Below are positions 35,444 through 45,386 of a stretch of DNA of 64,000 nucleotides, one piece after another. Position 1 is the first letter of the stretch. Every line of letters starts with the position of its first letter. A program made the position numbers and the translations under genes. The stretch spans positions 33,866 to 97,865 of IMG/VR virus record IMGVR_UViG_3300023110_001422, one strand, 5' to 3'. Origin of the DNA: a virus. The notes below the pieces were generated by a model, which worked only from the letters and a program-made list of their open reading frames with translations, did not search any database and was not told the origin of the DNA.

Positions 35444-38400
35444 CTAGTAACTTGTTCCACTTACAATTCCTGATGTTGTTGCTGTACCTGATGTTACAAC
35501 ACTACCTGATGCTTTAAGCCTACTTGCTGTAATTGCATCAATAATCTCAACATCGTCAACTGTTGCTCCGCTAATAAAAATTTCATCGTTTTCTGATTTA
35601 ATTTCAAATAAACTACCAAATGCTGATGAATCTTGTCTAGGAACAATTACTAAGTTAACAATGTCAGGAGTAACTCTATTCATTATGTAAGTGCTTAGTT
35701 CTGCAAAGTGGAATGTATCACCAAAGTCCCAATTCTCTAATGCAAAGAATTCATTGATTGCGGCAACAACTTGTGCTTTAATGTCGTTGTCGTTTACAAC
35801 TTCGTCTGGGTTTTTAACAATTTTAAATATTGCCTGCACATCTGTATCCGCTTTGCTTCCAAATAACACTTTATACTTAACTGGATGATAAATTACATCA
35901 TCACTAATTGATTTAATTTTATTAATTTCACTACCATAGTTGTTGAATAATGCATCACTGCTAGGTGGTAACGGTTTGGTTGCAGTTACACCCGACAAAT
36001 ACAGTCTAAAAGCAGTATCATATTGCTTAGTTAATAAATAGGTATCGTTTATATTAGTACTGCTTGGATCAATCCTTGAATCGTCGTCTGCAGAATGAAT
36101 GTATTGGAATTTTATTTTATCTCTTCCAACGTAGGCTCTATAATCTGTAGTTAATTCAAGTAGTCCTGAAGTTTTGTTGTATTTTTTAAACACATCTGTT
36201 GCTACAATATAAAATGTTTTACCGTCTGCTAATCCGCTTAGTGAGCCAACAAGTCCTTCGTTTTCTACAACAGTAATATTTTCGCTATCGTTATCAACAT
36301 ATTTGTAATCATCAATGTTATCAGTAGTAACATACTTTTTAGTAAACACCCATTTAGATGTTGGGTTAACTGTAGGTGCAACTACTTGAATAAATGTTTC
36401 AGGGTCATCAACTACAGAATCGTCATCTGTATCAAAAAATCCAACTTCTACTTTTTTACTATCAATGTATCCTTCTGGATCTCTATACTCTTTAACAACT
36501 TGCCAATCATAGTCAAGGTTGAACGGAGAAGTATCATCAGGCATAGTATTAATTGATAGTACTTTAATTTTGTCTTTTATAATCTGTCCTGTTGTATTAT
36601 CATAAATTTTATTTTTGCTATCATAATAGAATCTAATTTCTTCGTTACTTTCAAAAACATAACGAAGTCCTCTATATTCAACATTATAAGTTTCGCCGTC
36701 TGTTTCAAATAACAGCAACCAACTTGCATCTAATTGCTGGTTTGTAAGATCGCCTGTTTTACCAGTTGAAAACGATCCAATAATGTCTAAGTTATTTTCT
36801 GTAACAACACGCCATTGACGTTGGCTGTAATCGTATCTTAACCCAAATGTTTTATATGCAAAAATTTGATCAATAATTTGTGATTTAACGTCAGCAACTA
36901 ACGAACGTGCAAACTTAGGTCTAATTTCAATTAGAATTGCACCTTCAGGAACTACATCATTAAAAATAATAGGACCTGTTCCGTCCTCGTTATCAACTGT
37001 GCCGTCACCAGCAACACTAACAACCTTGGACCACATATATGTTTTTGATCCTGTGTAATTTGCTTGTCCAACTACTAGTTTTTCATCTTTAAAATGATAT
37101 CCTGTTGGTGCAGTAAATTTACACAAACTTCCTGCTTCGATAAATCTTAATCCGCTACCAGTAAATACACCAACTTGGTATCTTTGATCTGCTGTTTCAA
37201 TTAAACTACCTGTGCTGTAATTTGTTCCACTGCTATTTTGTTTCCAAGTTGCTTGTAAGTCTGCAACTAATACTTTAGGAAACTTGTCTAAGTAAAAATT
37301 AATCTGCTCTGTTTGTGAAAGGATTGGTGTAATTACGTTTTCAATAGTTCCTTCAACATCAGTTCTTGTTGAAAAAGTAAACGAAGTTTTATTAACAGTA
37401 TCTTCTTTATACAATGCACCATCAGTACCAAATATATTTGTACTAGAATATTTTCCTGTTGCATCTAATAAATCAAAGTATCTTGAAATACCACTTGCTG
37501 TTCTGTTTACTGTTTTAACTTTAATAATTTCTTGGCTAACTGCTAATGGTGCAACTTGATAGTCTTCACCTGTAACCATTCTGTTTTGTGTATAATAAGT
37601 TGCAGGAGCATTATCTCTAATACTTGCATTTGTTTCACTAAATGAACTGTTATCAACTGTGTACTTTAAACTAAATGTAATGTTTAAAGTTTCTTGGTTT
37701 CCTGCTTTAGAAGTATAAGGAATTGTAACTGAAATACTTTGCATATCTGCAGGTACAATATTAAACTCATCATTAGCACTTGTTCTATAGTAGGTTCTAA
37801 ATGTACCTTTAGGTAAGTTACCAAATGTACCGTCTGAGAAAATAAGATCTACAGCATCACCTGTTCTTGTTAGCACAGCGTAAACGTTTCTTTGGTCTTT
37901 TCTTGTACTGTTATAAACAATGTTGTTACCTTCAAGTGCATCAACTTTGGTCCATAACTGATCTTCAGCACCAACCGAATTTAATTTGTATAACCAAAGG
38001 TCAGTATTATTAACATTTGTTGCTTCAATGTTTACTGTTTGGTTAGTACTAGGTCGATTAATTGTAAACTCGCCTTGGTCAAGTGTACCTTGTCTAAAGT
38101 GTGCAAAAAATCCCGAGTTAGTTGATCCAGGACCTCTACCGTCGTCTCTATATAAAAATGCTAAACTGTTTCCTGGTAACGGTGCTTCTTCAGAAATAAT
38201 ACCATCAGTAACATCTGTAGAAACAATCTGGAATTGTAAATTACGTCCATCAACATTTTTTGTAAATGTGTAAACAGGTACATCAGTGTTTGAAGCATTA
38301 AGTCTGTATTGGTCTGTAGGAATTCCTTCAACATTGTCTTTCTTAATTGGCTTACCGTACGGACTGTTATTAGGAAGTGCCGCATTTAGTGTTCTATCAA

Positions 38401-38866
38401 ACTGCTCTCTCCAATTTGAATTTGAAGGATCATTCCAAATAATAGTTTGTCCAGATAAGTTAGTACCGTTACTGTCAATTACATCTTCACTAGTTGTAAT
38501 ACTTTCCATTTTTAACAAGCCGTTAGCGGCAATATTACGTTTAGGATTGTAAGACAACAAACGTGCTAAACGCAGAATACTTTCTCTACGTGAAGCAAGT
38601 TCTAAAAAGTTTTCTCTTGCATTAAGATCAATACGGAAAGCAATGTTTTGACCTAGGAAAGCAATAAGGTCGATTAATGCAAGATACTCACTTGACTCGA
38701 TGTAATCGTTAAAATCTTCTGGATAATTTTCTCTAAGATAAGAGATCATTGTTCGACGTAGATTGTCGAAATCATATGACTTAAATTCTGCGTTACGGAA
38801 AGATTGGTATACTTTGGCCCAATCTTCTGCAACTAATAATCTGTTTTGTCTATTTGTCGATGACAT
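35444..38866 (-). CDS. 6: Baseplate wedge protein gp6-like
   Basis: A 1140-aa protein whose N-terminal part (WAKVYQSFRNAEFKSYDF, SYLRENYPEDFNDYIESSEY, LIDLIAFLGQNIAFRID) is the classic gp6/baseplate-J type start of T4-like phages. gp6 forms the inner ring of the baseplate and joins the wedges. The C-terminal part has an IPRQD-like VIVPRQDSSAFGSLFEI segment. It is about 480 aa longer than T4 gp6 (660 aa), as in many marine relatives. It follows gp25 by 48 bases, has GGAAAG before the ATG and its own late promoter at 38887-38894. The giant gene begins 17 bases after it. Confidence 0.9.
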   Translation of the reverse strand: MSSTNRQNRLLVAEDWAKVYQSFRNAEFKSYDFDNLRRTMISYLRENYPEDFNDYIESSEYLALIDLIAFLGQNIAFRIDLNARENFLELASRRESILRLARLLSYNPKRNIAANGLLKMESITTSEDVIDSNGTNLSGQTIIWNDPSNSNWREQFDRTLNAALPNNSPYGKPIKKDNVEGIPTDQYRLNASNTDVPVYTFTKNVDGRNLQFQIVSTDVTDGIISEEAPLPGNSLAFLYRDDGRGPGSTNSGFFAHFRQGTLDQGEFTINRPSTNQTVNIEATNVNNTDLWLYKLNSVGAEDQLWTKVDALEGNNIVYNSTRKDQRNVYAVLTRTGDAVDLIFSDGTFGNLPKGTFRTYYRTSANDEFNIVPADMQSISVTIPYTSKAGNQETLNITFSLKYTVDNSSFSETNASIRDNAPATYYTQNRMVTGEDYQVAPLAVSQEIIKVKTVNRTASGISRYFDLLDATGKYSSTNIFGTDGALYKEDTVNKTSFTFSTRTDVEGTIENVITPILSQTEQINFYLDKFPKVLVADLQATWKQNSSGTNYSTGSLIETADQRYQVGVFTGSGLRFIEAGSLCKFTAPTGYHFKDEKLVVGQANYTGSKTYMWSKVVSVAGDGTVDNEDGTGPIIFNDVVPEGAILIEIRPKFARSLVADVKSQIIDQIFAYKTFGLRYDYSQRQWRVVTENNLDIIGSFSTGKTGDLTNQQLDASWLLLFETDGETYNVEYRGLRYVFESNEEIRFYYDSKNKIYDNTTGQIIKDKIKVLSINTMPDDTSPFNLDYDWQVVKEYRDPEGYIDSKKVEVGFFDTDDDSVVDDPETFIQVVAPTVNPTSKWVFTKKYVTTDNIDDYKYVDNDSENITVVENEGLVGSLSGLADGKTFYIVATDVFKKYNKTSGLLELTTDYRAYVGRDKIKFQYIHSADDDSRIDPSSTNINDTYLLTKQYDTAFRLYLSGVTATKPLPPSSDALFNNYGSEINKIKSISDDVIYHPVKYKVLFGSKADTDVQAIFKIVKNPDEVVNDNDIKAQVVAAINEFFALENWDFGDTFHFAELSTYIMNRVTPDIVNLVIVPRQDSSAFGSLFEIKSENDEIFISGATVDDVEIIDAITASRLKASGSVVTSGTATTSGIVSGTSY

Positions 38867-38886
38867 TTGCTTTCCTTATTATACAG

Positions 38887-38894
38887 TATTTATT
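38887..38894 (-). promoter_or_regulatory. Late promoter AATAAATA, leftward
   Basis: AATAAATA on the minus strand in the 48-base gap between gp25 and gp6, 20 bases before the gp6 ATG at 38866. It gives gp6 and the giant gene a separate late start. Confidence 0.65.
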
Positions 38895-38914
38895 TGATTG
38901 AGTTAACTACGTAC

Positions 38915-39352
38915 TTAAATCAGTCCCATACTGTCGTCAAATGTCATACGCATTTTTTCACTAATATTGTATGGTAGATAAGTTAAATCACAATCAATTA
39001 AGATACCACTTTCGTATGTGTCTATAGTAACTTGATTAACGACAATCCTAGGATCAGCGTCAACAATATCTTGAACATTCTTTGTAATTGCTTCTTTCAT
39101 GCTTTCTGTCATAGGTTCATGAATTGCGTCCCAAATAATTGTTCCAAATTCCGGGTTTTCTAATTTTTCACCTTGTCTTATGTGAAAATGGTTTAGCAAA
39201 TCTTGTTTAATTAATCCAATATCGTACAATACAGTACTGTTATTTTCAGGGTTTACAGTACTCAATCCTTTATAAGCACGATTAGTTGTCGTCGGGGGAT
39301 TGTTGTTAGCCTTTGGACTTTTAACCTTAATATTTTTGTATAAATCTGCCAT
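38915..39352 (-). CDS. 25: Baseplate wedge protein gp25-like
   Basis: A 145-aa member of the gp25/GPW family. The core reads LIKQDLLNHFHIRQGEKLE, NPEFGTIIWDAI, the EPM motif near residue 84 and ADPRIVV, giving the conserved glutamate-proline and arginine positions of the family. gp25 is the lysozyme-fold-like wedge protein that contacts the tail sheath at the baseplate. Its length is close to T4 gp25 (132 aa). It follows the gp5-like gene by 16 bases with a weak AGG before the ATG. Confidence 0.9.
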   Translation of the reverse strand: MADLYKNIKVKSPKANNNPPTTTNRAYKGLSTVNPENNSTVLYDIGLIKQDLLNHFHIRQGEKLENPEFGTIIWDAIHEPMTESMKEAITKNVQDIVDADPRIVVNQVTIDTYESGILIDCDLTYLPYNISEKMRMTFDDSMGLI

Positions 39353-39368
39353 AACAATATTTACCTAC

Positions 39369-40916
39369 CTAGTTAGCCACTGAATCCTTTCTAAATGGAT
39401 CCGGCGTTGGTGTTGCTGGATTTGGGTTAGCAACTGTAACAGCATTGTCTCTATCTGTTGCTACAATTTTAAATGCTAACGGATTTAAATTTTCATGATG
39501 ATTCCACGGTTCGTGTTGTGGAGATCTTTGTGCTAAAATAGGATGGGCGGCATGACCTGGAAGACTGTGTGTATTTAAAGCACCAACCTTTCCTGCTTCT
39601 GTTGCTAATGGACCATTCATATGAATGTTTGCCGCTGATTCGATATGATCAGCACCACTTTTAATTTCTGTTGTACCTCCTGAAGTAAACCAATTATATG
39701 ATGTTGTGTTAATGTGCATACCGCCATTGGTTGTTATTTTAGTATCTCCTCCAACAAGTATATTTGTGTTTGCACTAGATTCCATTTGAATTTGTCCTAG
39801 TGTTGATTTAGTTCCTATATAGTTTCCACTTGCTTTTATTGCAATGTTAGCACCTGCTTCAATAGTAACATTTCTATCTGCTGTTAAATTAAAATCATTT
39901 TCAGTGTGCATACTAATACTATCTTTTGCATAGATGTCAATCTTACCGTCTGATGTTAATTCAATCCAGGCAGTTCCTCTTGAGTTAGCAATGTAAATTA
40001 AATCTTCTGTATTATGTAAAAGTACCTGATGGCCTGTTCTAGTTCTAAGACGTAATAATTCGTTATGAGGTAATGTTGGATCGCCATCATCTTCATTCAT
40101 CATTACTTTTGCATAATCAGGACCGCCCGATGAAGCGTTGCTTCTACGCAACAATTTATCATCGCCATCGTCCATTACAAACTCTGATCCACCAAGCCTT
40201 GAGCGTGTAATATTTGCAAAATCCGCAGTGGTTCCTACTCGCTCATTAGGTGATCCAGGACGCTTATCATATGGTCCAGGTGTGCTTATACCAAAGACTG
40301 CACTTGGTACTTCTCGTCTTGCACTTGACGTCGACGTTCCTCTTGCTTCGTCTTCAAGTAATCCTTGTTCTTCTAAATTGTTTACAAACTCTGTTTGGTA
40401 TGGTTTTCTAAACTGTGTTGGATCTTGTCCTAGACCTTCTTCTAAAACTTTATTATATTCTGCAACAGGAATTTTCTTACCTTGTAAATCTCCAGGAGTT
40501 CCATCAGTTGTGTATGATGTTGATACTTGACCAGGCATTGCAAAATTCATATATTTGTCTTGGATACAACCTAACCAGTAACATTGATTAGGATTTCCTT
40601 CTGCAAAAATAACAAGTACTATAGTACCTGGATCAGGCGGGATTGCCCAAAACCCATAAGACTGTTGGCTATCTCTATAAGTATCATTTTTACTAATTCC
40701 AGATCTTGTTGTTTGTCCAGCAAAGGGTGAAAGATATCTTGCTGTATATGTACCGGCTTGTGATAAATCAGGTCCGCCTACTTCATTTGATTTTAGTAAC
40801 TGAACTGATAACGAACCCATATATTCTGGGTCAAGCACGTTAAGAACTTTTGCAAGATACGGTCCTGGTCTTGTCCAAAGTTTTCTATTAAACGATATTC
40901 TATCAAATTCAGCCAT
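39369..40916 (-). CDS. 5: Baseplate hub/needle protein gp5-like, no lysozyme domain seen
   Basis: A 515-aa protein with an N-terminal OB-fold segment (RPGPYLAKVLNVLDPEYMG, SLSVQLL) as in gp5/VgrG proteins, a central region with GHQVLLHNTEDLIYI, and a C-terminal series of short beta repeats (DGKIDIYAKDSISMHTEND, NVTIEAGANIAIKASG) that fits the triple-stranded beta-helix of the membrane-piercing needle. No T4-type lysozyme motif was found between them, so it likely lacks the cell-wall enzyme of T4 gp5, as in cyanophage relatives. The ATG overlaps the last base of the upstream hub-like gene. Confidence 0.85.
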   Translation of the reverse strand: MAEFDRISFNRKLWTRPGPYLAKVLNVLDPEYMGSLSVQLLKSNEVGGPDLSQAGTYTARYLSPFAGQTTRSGISKNDTYRDSQQSYGFWAIPPDPGTIVLVIFAEGNPNQCYWLGCIQDKYMNFAMPGQVSTSYTTDGTPGDLQGKKIPVAEYNKVLEEGLGQDPTQFRKPYQTEFVNNLEEQGLLEDEARGTSTSSARREVPSAVFGISTPGPYDKRPGSPNERVGTTADFANITRSRLGGSEFVMDDGDDKLLRRSNASSGGPDYAKVMMNEDDGDPTLPHNELLRLRTRTGHQVLLHNTEDLIYIANSRGTAWIELTSDGKIDIYAKDSISMHTENDFNLTADRNVTIEAGANIAIKASGNYIGTKSTLGQIQMESSANTNILVGGDTKITTNGGMHINTTSYNWFTSGGTTEIKSGADHIESAANIHMNGPLATEAGKVGALNTHSLPGHAAHPILAQRSPQHEPWNHHENLNPLAFKIVATDRDNAVTVANPNPATPTPDPFRKDSVAN

Positions 40917-43258
40917 TACCTACCACTGCCTCCGCCTGCGGTTTTTTTCTCTTGCGCCTTTTCTTCTGTAGGATTATTATTACCTGTTGCTTTCTTAGGC
41001 GTGTCAAGTTCTTGTTGATTAGTCATTCTATTTAATTTAAGTGTCTGGGTAAATTGGTTGTTTTCGAATGTATGTGTTATTTCTGTTACTTGGTACAAAC
41101 CACTAAATTCTCTAACAACTACGCCGTTGTTTTCATCTATCATTGTTGGAAATTCTATTGTATCTTTATTAAGAGCATAGTCATATGGTGTTCTAAAATT
41201 TAAAACAATGTATTGTTGGCTTCGCACGTGATCAATTTGACCGTTTTCGTCTTCAAACCAAGTTGCTCCTGCGGCACTTTGGTAATTTCCCATTCCGCTA
41301 TCTGATAAGAAATACGGATCTCCCATAATTTGTAATTCTACTTGCACCATGTCTGCATTACTGTAAACAAGTGCTTTGTGGAATGTTCTAGCAATTACAT
41401 CTTTTGTATCCTGTGGTACTGCTCTCATACCACTTGTGATCACTTCTAGTTCTGCACCTACTAACGGCTTTAATGCTACTTTAGGTTTTTCTTTATCACC
41501 TTCTTTTTGCGGAGTATCACCTCCAAGATTTTGTTTGTCAGCAGTTGCACTATCGCCTGCATTTTGCTTAGACTTAGTATCAGAGGCATTATCAAGCGGA
41601 ACTGGTGTTAAGAATCTGTAGTTAAATCTAATGTCAAAGTTAAGTACGTTTTTGTTTTTACCTGTGTACATATAATTGTACTCTTTATTAACATCAACTA
41701 GTAACGGTTTTGTGTCAGGTGCAACATCTGTTGGCGACATCCAAGTACTTGCATGAACTCTATAAGGTACAACCCTATAAACATAAATCCTTGGCTGTCT
41801 ACCCTTACGTGCTTCAACTTCTTTAACAGGAACATTAAACACCATTGCTTGAACTGTGAACCACGGACGATATCCATCTTCAACTTTACGTTCAAGTAAG
41901 TTTTTACCATACTCACTTTGTAACACCATTTCTTCAATAATATTTGTTATACGTGTTCCTTTTTGGAATTTAAAGGCTCGCTTATCACTTGGAATATTAT
42001 TTCCTTTTTGTTCAAAAGTTTTTTTGATCGGGTCATATACTCTGCCATATCCGCTATGATTAATTTCACCTGGTTGTAGTTTATCTAAAACAAGTTTTGA
42101 TTTACCAACATCGTTTAGGTTTTCTTCCGATAATGCTTGAACTTTTACTGCTTCACTTAGATCACTTCTTTTTACACTAATACCTAGTGTGTCTGCTAAC
42201 CATGCATCGTAATCAATTTCAACTGTTCCTTTTTCTTCTCCTCCAACTGTTGCATAATATTCTTGTGAACCTTTAACAACACCTTCTTCAGTATTTTCTT
42301 TTGCTGTTTCTAACTTTTTACTTTGAAGTGCATCTTCTTTAGGAAATAAAATAATATATTCGTCAGCAAACGTCCTTTCATTTTTTTCTTCACGTTTAAG
42401 AAGTGTTGTATTAAGAGCAGTTGTTAAACTTTGACCACCACTTTGTAATGCTTCTGCTAATTGATTACCAATAATTGTAATATCATGTGGAATGTTTTGT
42501 ACTGAGTCAGAGTATGCTGAGGAGTTTTGTGAAATAAATGATACTTCATACACACTACCACTTTGATCAACGCTCATTGATGATTCAGATAACTGAACAG
42601 GTAAGCACCTTCTGCCAATACGCTGTGAATTATTTTCATCGTCCCAACCTACCATTTCAACAACTAGTAAGAACGGTGCGGTTACATAATTATTATGTCC
42701 TGCCATTTGAGCGGCAACCATCAGTGCTTCTAAGAATTGTCCCATACTATAAGGTTCGATAACTGTAAAAGAACCTTGGTGCATTTGTGTTACACGAGAT
42801 CTACTGTTAGGACTAATAACAGAATTAATAGAACAACTATTAATATAGTATTCTACCCTACCGCCTTGTCTTTCTAAACTAGTAGTTGCTTTGCGAAACC
42901 CTACGTTTTGTGTGCCGCCTGCGGCTTTGATAACAACAACATTAGGTTCTTTACCTTCAAGCATATAGGTGTTATCAGGATCACGTAATTCGTTATTGTC
43001 TAAACAGTATAAACTCCAAAGATGGTTAACAGTTCTAAACCTTTCAAGTTCGTTATCTTTAAGATTAACTTTCTTGATGTTTTCGTACTTGATAGTTTTT
43101 ACTGTATCTTTTTTCTCAGTATCGGATTTTGATTTACTATCTGTTTTTGATACTGAACCTTCATGTTCAAAGTCAGCAACTTCACCATTAAGTTGATCTG
43201 TTTCGCCCTTGCCTGATTCTTTTTTCTTTTTTTCGTACTCTGGATCGCCGATAGCCAT
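40916..43258 (-). CDS. Putative baseplate hub/tail structural protein
   Basis: A 780-aa protein. The first 65 residues are highly charged, rich in Lys, Glu and Ser and probably disordered. Then come beta-rich parts including QGSFTVIEPYSMGQF, PFLLVVEMVGWDDEN and, near residue 540, YNYMYTGKNKNVLNFDIRFNY, shortened in this note to its VLNFDIRFNY core. It lies between gp53-like and gp5-like genes, in the place where a hub protein such as gp27 would be expected, and overlaps the gp5-like gene by one base. No clear gp27 signature was read, so the hub role comes from position. The C-terminus is again charged and glycine-rich. Confidence 0.6.
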   Translation of the reverse strand: MAIGDPEYEKKKKESGKGETDQLNGEVADFEHEGSVSKTDSKSKSDTEKKDTVKTIKYENIKKVNLKDNELERFRTVNHLWSLYCLDNNELRDPDNTYMLEGKEPNVVVIKAAGGTQNVGFRKATTSLERQGGRVEYYINSCSINSVISPNSRSRVTQMHQGSFTVIEPYSMGQFLEALMVAAQMAGHNNYVTAPFLLVVEMVGWDDENNSQRIGRRCLPVQLSESSMSVDQSGSVYEVSFISQNSSAYSDSVQNIPHDITIIGNQLAEALQSGGQSLTTALNTTLLKREEKNERTFADEYIILFPKEDALQSKKLETAKENTEEGVVKGSQEYYATVGGEEKGTVEIDYDAWLADTLGISVKRSDLSEAVKVQALSEENLNDVGKSKLVLDKLQPGEINHSGYGRVYDPIKKTFEQKGNNIPSDKRAFKFQKGTRITNIIEEMVLQSEYGKNLLERKVEDGYRPWFTVQAMVFNVPVKEVEARKGRQPRIYVYRVVPYRVHASTWMSPTDVAPDTKPLLVDVNKEYNYMYTGKNKNVLNFDIRFNYRFLTPVPLDNASDTKSKQNAGDSATADKQNLGGDTPQKEGDKEKPKVALKPLVGAELEVITSGMRAVPQDTKDVIARTFHKALVYSNADMVQVELQIMGDPYFLSDSGMGNYQSAAGATWFEDENGQIDHVRSQQYIVLNFRTPYDYALNKDTIEFPTMIDENNGVVVREFSGLYQVTEITHTFENNQFTQTLKLNRMTNQQELDTPKKATGNNNPTEEKAQEKKTAGGGSGR

Positions 43259-43259
43259 C

Positions 43260-43565
43260 TTAGACTCCTAATGAATTCTTTAGTGTAGATCCATTAGGTA
43301 GATAAATTGAAGTACCTACTTTAAGATCATAAACTGGGTCCTCGATAACATCCATGTTTCGTTGAGCAAACACCCACCATAGTTTAGGTGTTCCGTATAA
43401 GTCATATGCTAGTAGGTCTGGTCTGTAGTTATATTGAGGTTCAATTTCATATAACACATCATCAGGCGATGCTGGCACTGGTCTCGGCCTCATAAAATCT
43501 AGATATTCACCAGTTTCGTTATTAGGTGTATTTTTCCAAGGACTTGATTCTTCGTACTTTGCCAT
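43260..43565 (-). CDS. 53: Baseplate wedge protein gp53-like
   Basis: A 101-aa protein with the block YNYRPDLLAYDLYGTPKLWW followed by VFAQRNMDVIEDP and a GTSIYLP end, the core of the gp53 family, which has a LysM-like fold. T4 gp53 is 196 aa, so this is a short version lacking the extra C-terminal part. gp53 joins wedges to the hub during baseplate assembly. The ATG overlaps the stop of the 297-aa gene upstream by one base, and the next gene starts two bases after its stop, so the three are made together. Confidence 0.8.
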   Translation of the reverse strand: MAKYEESSPWKNTPNNETGEYLDFMRPRPVPASPDDVLYEIEPQYNYRPDLLAYDLYGTPKLWWVFAQRNMDVIEDPVYDLKVGTSIYLPNGSTLKNSLGV

Positions 43566-44458
43566 TAAATAAATCCTTTGCCGTTACTTAAATATGATCC
43601 ATTAACATATTTTTGTAAACTAAACTGTTCAATTTCACGTCTGCTGTAGATAGGCTGTACTGTTACAGTAATCAAACTTTGTGTCGGAACCCAACTTACT
43701 CCTGGGCCAGTTGGAATTTCCATTTCAAAATCTGTCATGATCTCTCCACGCTTAACCGTAACACCGTTAAGTCCTGTTTGAATATAATCAACGTCTTGAG
43801 GTAAGTCGATTGTAAAGTTTGTAATAACAACAGGAACATTATTAAAAATAAAATCTCCATAACCATTTAATTTTACAACAGGCGGTGGTGCACCAATAGT
43901 TTCTTCATCTCCGCCATAAAACATTTTTGTACATGATCTTAGATAGTGCATTGCCGCTACCCAATATTCTGCTTCTGCTCCGTTTTGTACAAAAAAGTCT
44001 CCTGTAATTACCAACTGATCCACTTGTGAATTCTGGTATGCAAAATAAGGATAATTAGTATGTACAGGGGTTATGGCATTATAGTTTGCACTATGAGCAA
44101 CAATAATTGTCGGAGTATAAGGAAATACCAAACCACCGGTATTTGCTAAAACCTTTAACAATGGAGATCCTTTGAAACTGTCCGGAACTGAAAGTTTAAC
44201 ACGCCAGTCACGCTTTGAACCTTTAAAGTTTACATTGCTGGTAGAGCCGCCTTTTTTATCAAACAGTCCTGCTAGGTTCTTTGATCTCAGTTTTTTACCG
44301 AACCCTAAAGAATCAATAAAGTCAGTTACAAACTGTGGTGGTGGACCACTTGGACCTGGCTTTGTATTTGATGCTTGTGAATCTGGACTTCCAGAACGAA
44401 CAGGATTGCCTTTGCTGTCTCTTACTGGATTTCCACTACTGTCTCTAACTATTCCCAT
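43565..44458 (-). CDS. Putative baseplate tail-tube cap protein (gp48/gp54-like)
   Basis: A 297-aa protein. After a Pro, Ser and Gly rich N-terminus it has VFPYTPTIIVAHSANYNAI, YPYFAYQNSQVDQLVITG, AAMHYLRSCTKMFYG and NNVPVVITNFTIDLP. These segments are, from memory, typical of the tail-tube initiator/cap proteins of marine T4-like phages (T4 gp48 and gp54), which share the tube fold. It is the first gene of the leftward baseplate cluster, has AAGGAG before the ATG and a one-mismatch late box (ACTAAATA) at 44480-44487. Which of gp48 or gp54 it matches was not decided. Confidence 0.65.
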   Translation of the reverse strand: MGIVRDSSGNPVRDSKGNPVRSGSPDSQASNTKPGPSGPPPQFVTDFIDSLGFGKKLRSKNLAGLFDKKGGSTSNVNFKGSKRDWRVKLSVPDSFKGSPLLKVLANTGGLVFPYTPTIIVAHSANYNAITPVHTNYPYFAYQNSQVDQLVITGDFFVQNGAEAEYWVAAMHYLRSCTKMFYGGDEETIGAPPPVVKLNGYGDFIFNNVPVVITNFTIDLPQDVDYIQTGLNGVTVKRGEIMTDFEMEIPTGPGVSWVPTQSLITVTVQPIYSRREIEQFSLQKYVNGSYLSNGKGFI

Positions 44459-44479
44459 AATTGGTTAACTCCTTACTAT

Positions 44480-44487
44480 TATTTAGT
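44480..44487 (-). promoter_or_regulatory. Possible late promoter ACTAAATA, leftward (one mismatch)
   Basis: ACTAAATA on the minus strand, 21 bases before the ATG at 44458, one base off NATAAATA. It abuts the -35 box of the rightward gp55 promoter. It is the only late-like box before the first baseplate gene. Confidence 0.4.
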
Positions 44488-44515
44488 TGACAAAGTTATG
44501 TACGTAGTTTATAAT
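44487..44515 (+). promoter_or_regulatory. Consensus sigma70 promoter upstream of gp55
   Basis: TTGACA (44487-44492), 17-base spacer, TATAAT (44510-44515): both boxes match the bacterial consensus exactly. RNA would start near 44522, just before the gp55 gene. Such a promoter should be read by unmodified host polymerase early in infection. Confidence 0.85.
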
Positions 44516-44545
44516 AGACAGTAACTTATGGAGAATTTATTTAAT

Positions 44546-45379
44546 ATGAAAAGACAAAACTACCTAAACAACCGAGATCTTCTTGCGGAAATACATAAGT
44601 CAAAAACATCATATTGCAGTTTTGTAGACGAAGAATACCATCGATACGATATTATTTTACCAAGTATAGACAAGATTAACATACGTACTATTGCTGAAGC
44701 AAAGCGTAATAAAGCCAAAAGACTAAGTCAAGCAGACTACGAAGCACGTAAAGAAGCAGGCGAAAAAGTAAAACAAGCAGATTGCGAAGTAGATTACAGA
44801 AAAATTGAAAAAAACGAACTTATTTTTAGAATTATGACGTATGATCATATCCCAGAAGAAAAGGGTCGTAAGAAAAATCCAAAAACAGTAGCAGACACAA
44901 AAGTAAAATTGAACTTTCCACCTTTCCAGCACTATAAGTTTAACTCAAAAGACGAACTAGTGTGTGTTGGTAAGAGCCATTGGCAAGGCGGAATGAAGAA
45001 TGGTCACTTTGATCTTAAGGCCGGCCAAGCAACAAACAAACTTGCTTTGATGTGGATGAAGTTGTGTGAACGTTATGCAACAAGAGGTAACGTGAGAGGA
45101 TACACTTATAATGATGAAATGCGAGGACAAGCGATACTACAACTTACTCAAATTGGTTTACAATTTGATGAATCTAAGAGTAACAACCCGTTTGCTTACT
45201 ACACAGCGGCAGTCACAAACTCATTTGTACGTATTATCAACATTGAAAAACGCAATCAAAACATTAGAGACGACATCTTGGAAATGAATAACATGAATCC
45301 AAGTTTCACAAGGCAGAATCAAGGCGTATTTGAAAGAGAACAAGCAGAACATTACGGAAACAAAAAGAATAATGAGTAA
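44546..45379 (+). CDS. 55: Late-transcription sigma-like factor gp55
   Basis: About 277 aa. The C-terminal half carries the gp55/sigma-region-2-like signature: FDESKSNNPFAYYTAAVTNS, FVRIINIEKRNQNIRDD and EMNNMNPSF. gp55 replaces host sigma70 and directs polymerase to TATAAATA-type late promoters, several of which are found in this window. A longer start at ATG 44528 is possible but would leave only about six untranslated bases; ATG 44546 has GGAG 12 bases before it. T4 gp55 is 185 aa; the extra N-terminal charged part (residues 40-130) is a marine-type extension. Two host-type promoters bracket it, consistent with early or middle expression. Confidence 0.85.
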   Translation: MKRQNYLNNRDLLAEIHKSKTSYCSFVDEEYHRYDIILPSIDKINIRTIAEAKRNKAKRLSQADYEARKEAGEKVKQADCEVDYRKIEKNELIFRIMTYDHIPEEKGRKKNPKTVADTKVKLNFPPFQHYKFNSKDELVCVGKSHWQGGMKNGHFDLKAGQATNKLALMWMKLCERYATRGNVRGYTYNDEMRGQAILQLTQIGLQFDESKSNNPFAYYTAAVTNSFVRIINIEKRNQNIRDDILEMNNMNPSFTRQNQGVFEREQAEHYGNKKNNE

Positions 45380-45386
45380 ATGCCGG

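Noticed and set aside
39358-39365. GGTAAATA before gp25 on the minus strand.
   Set aside because: One mismatch from the late box and only five bases from the ATG; too close to be a useful promoter.
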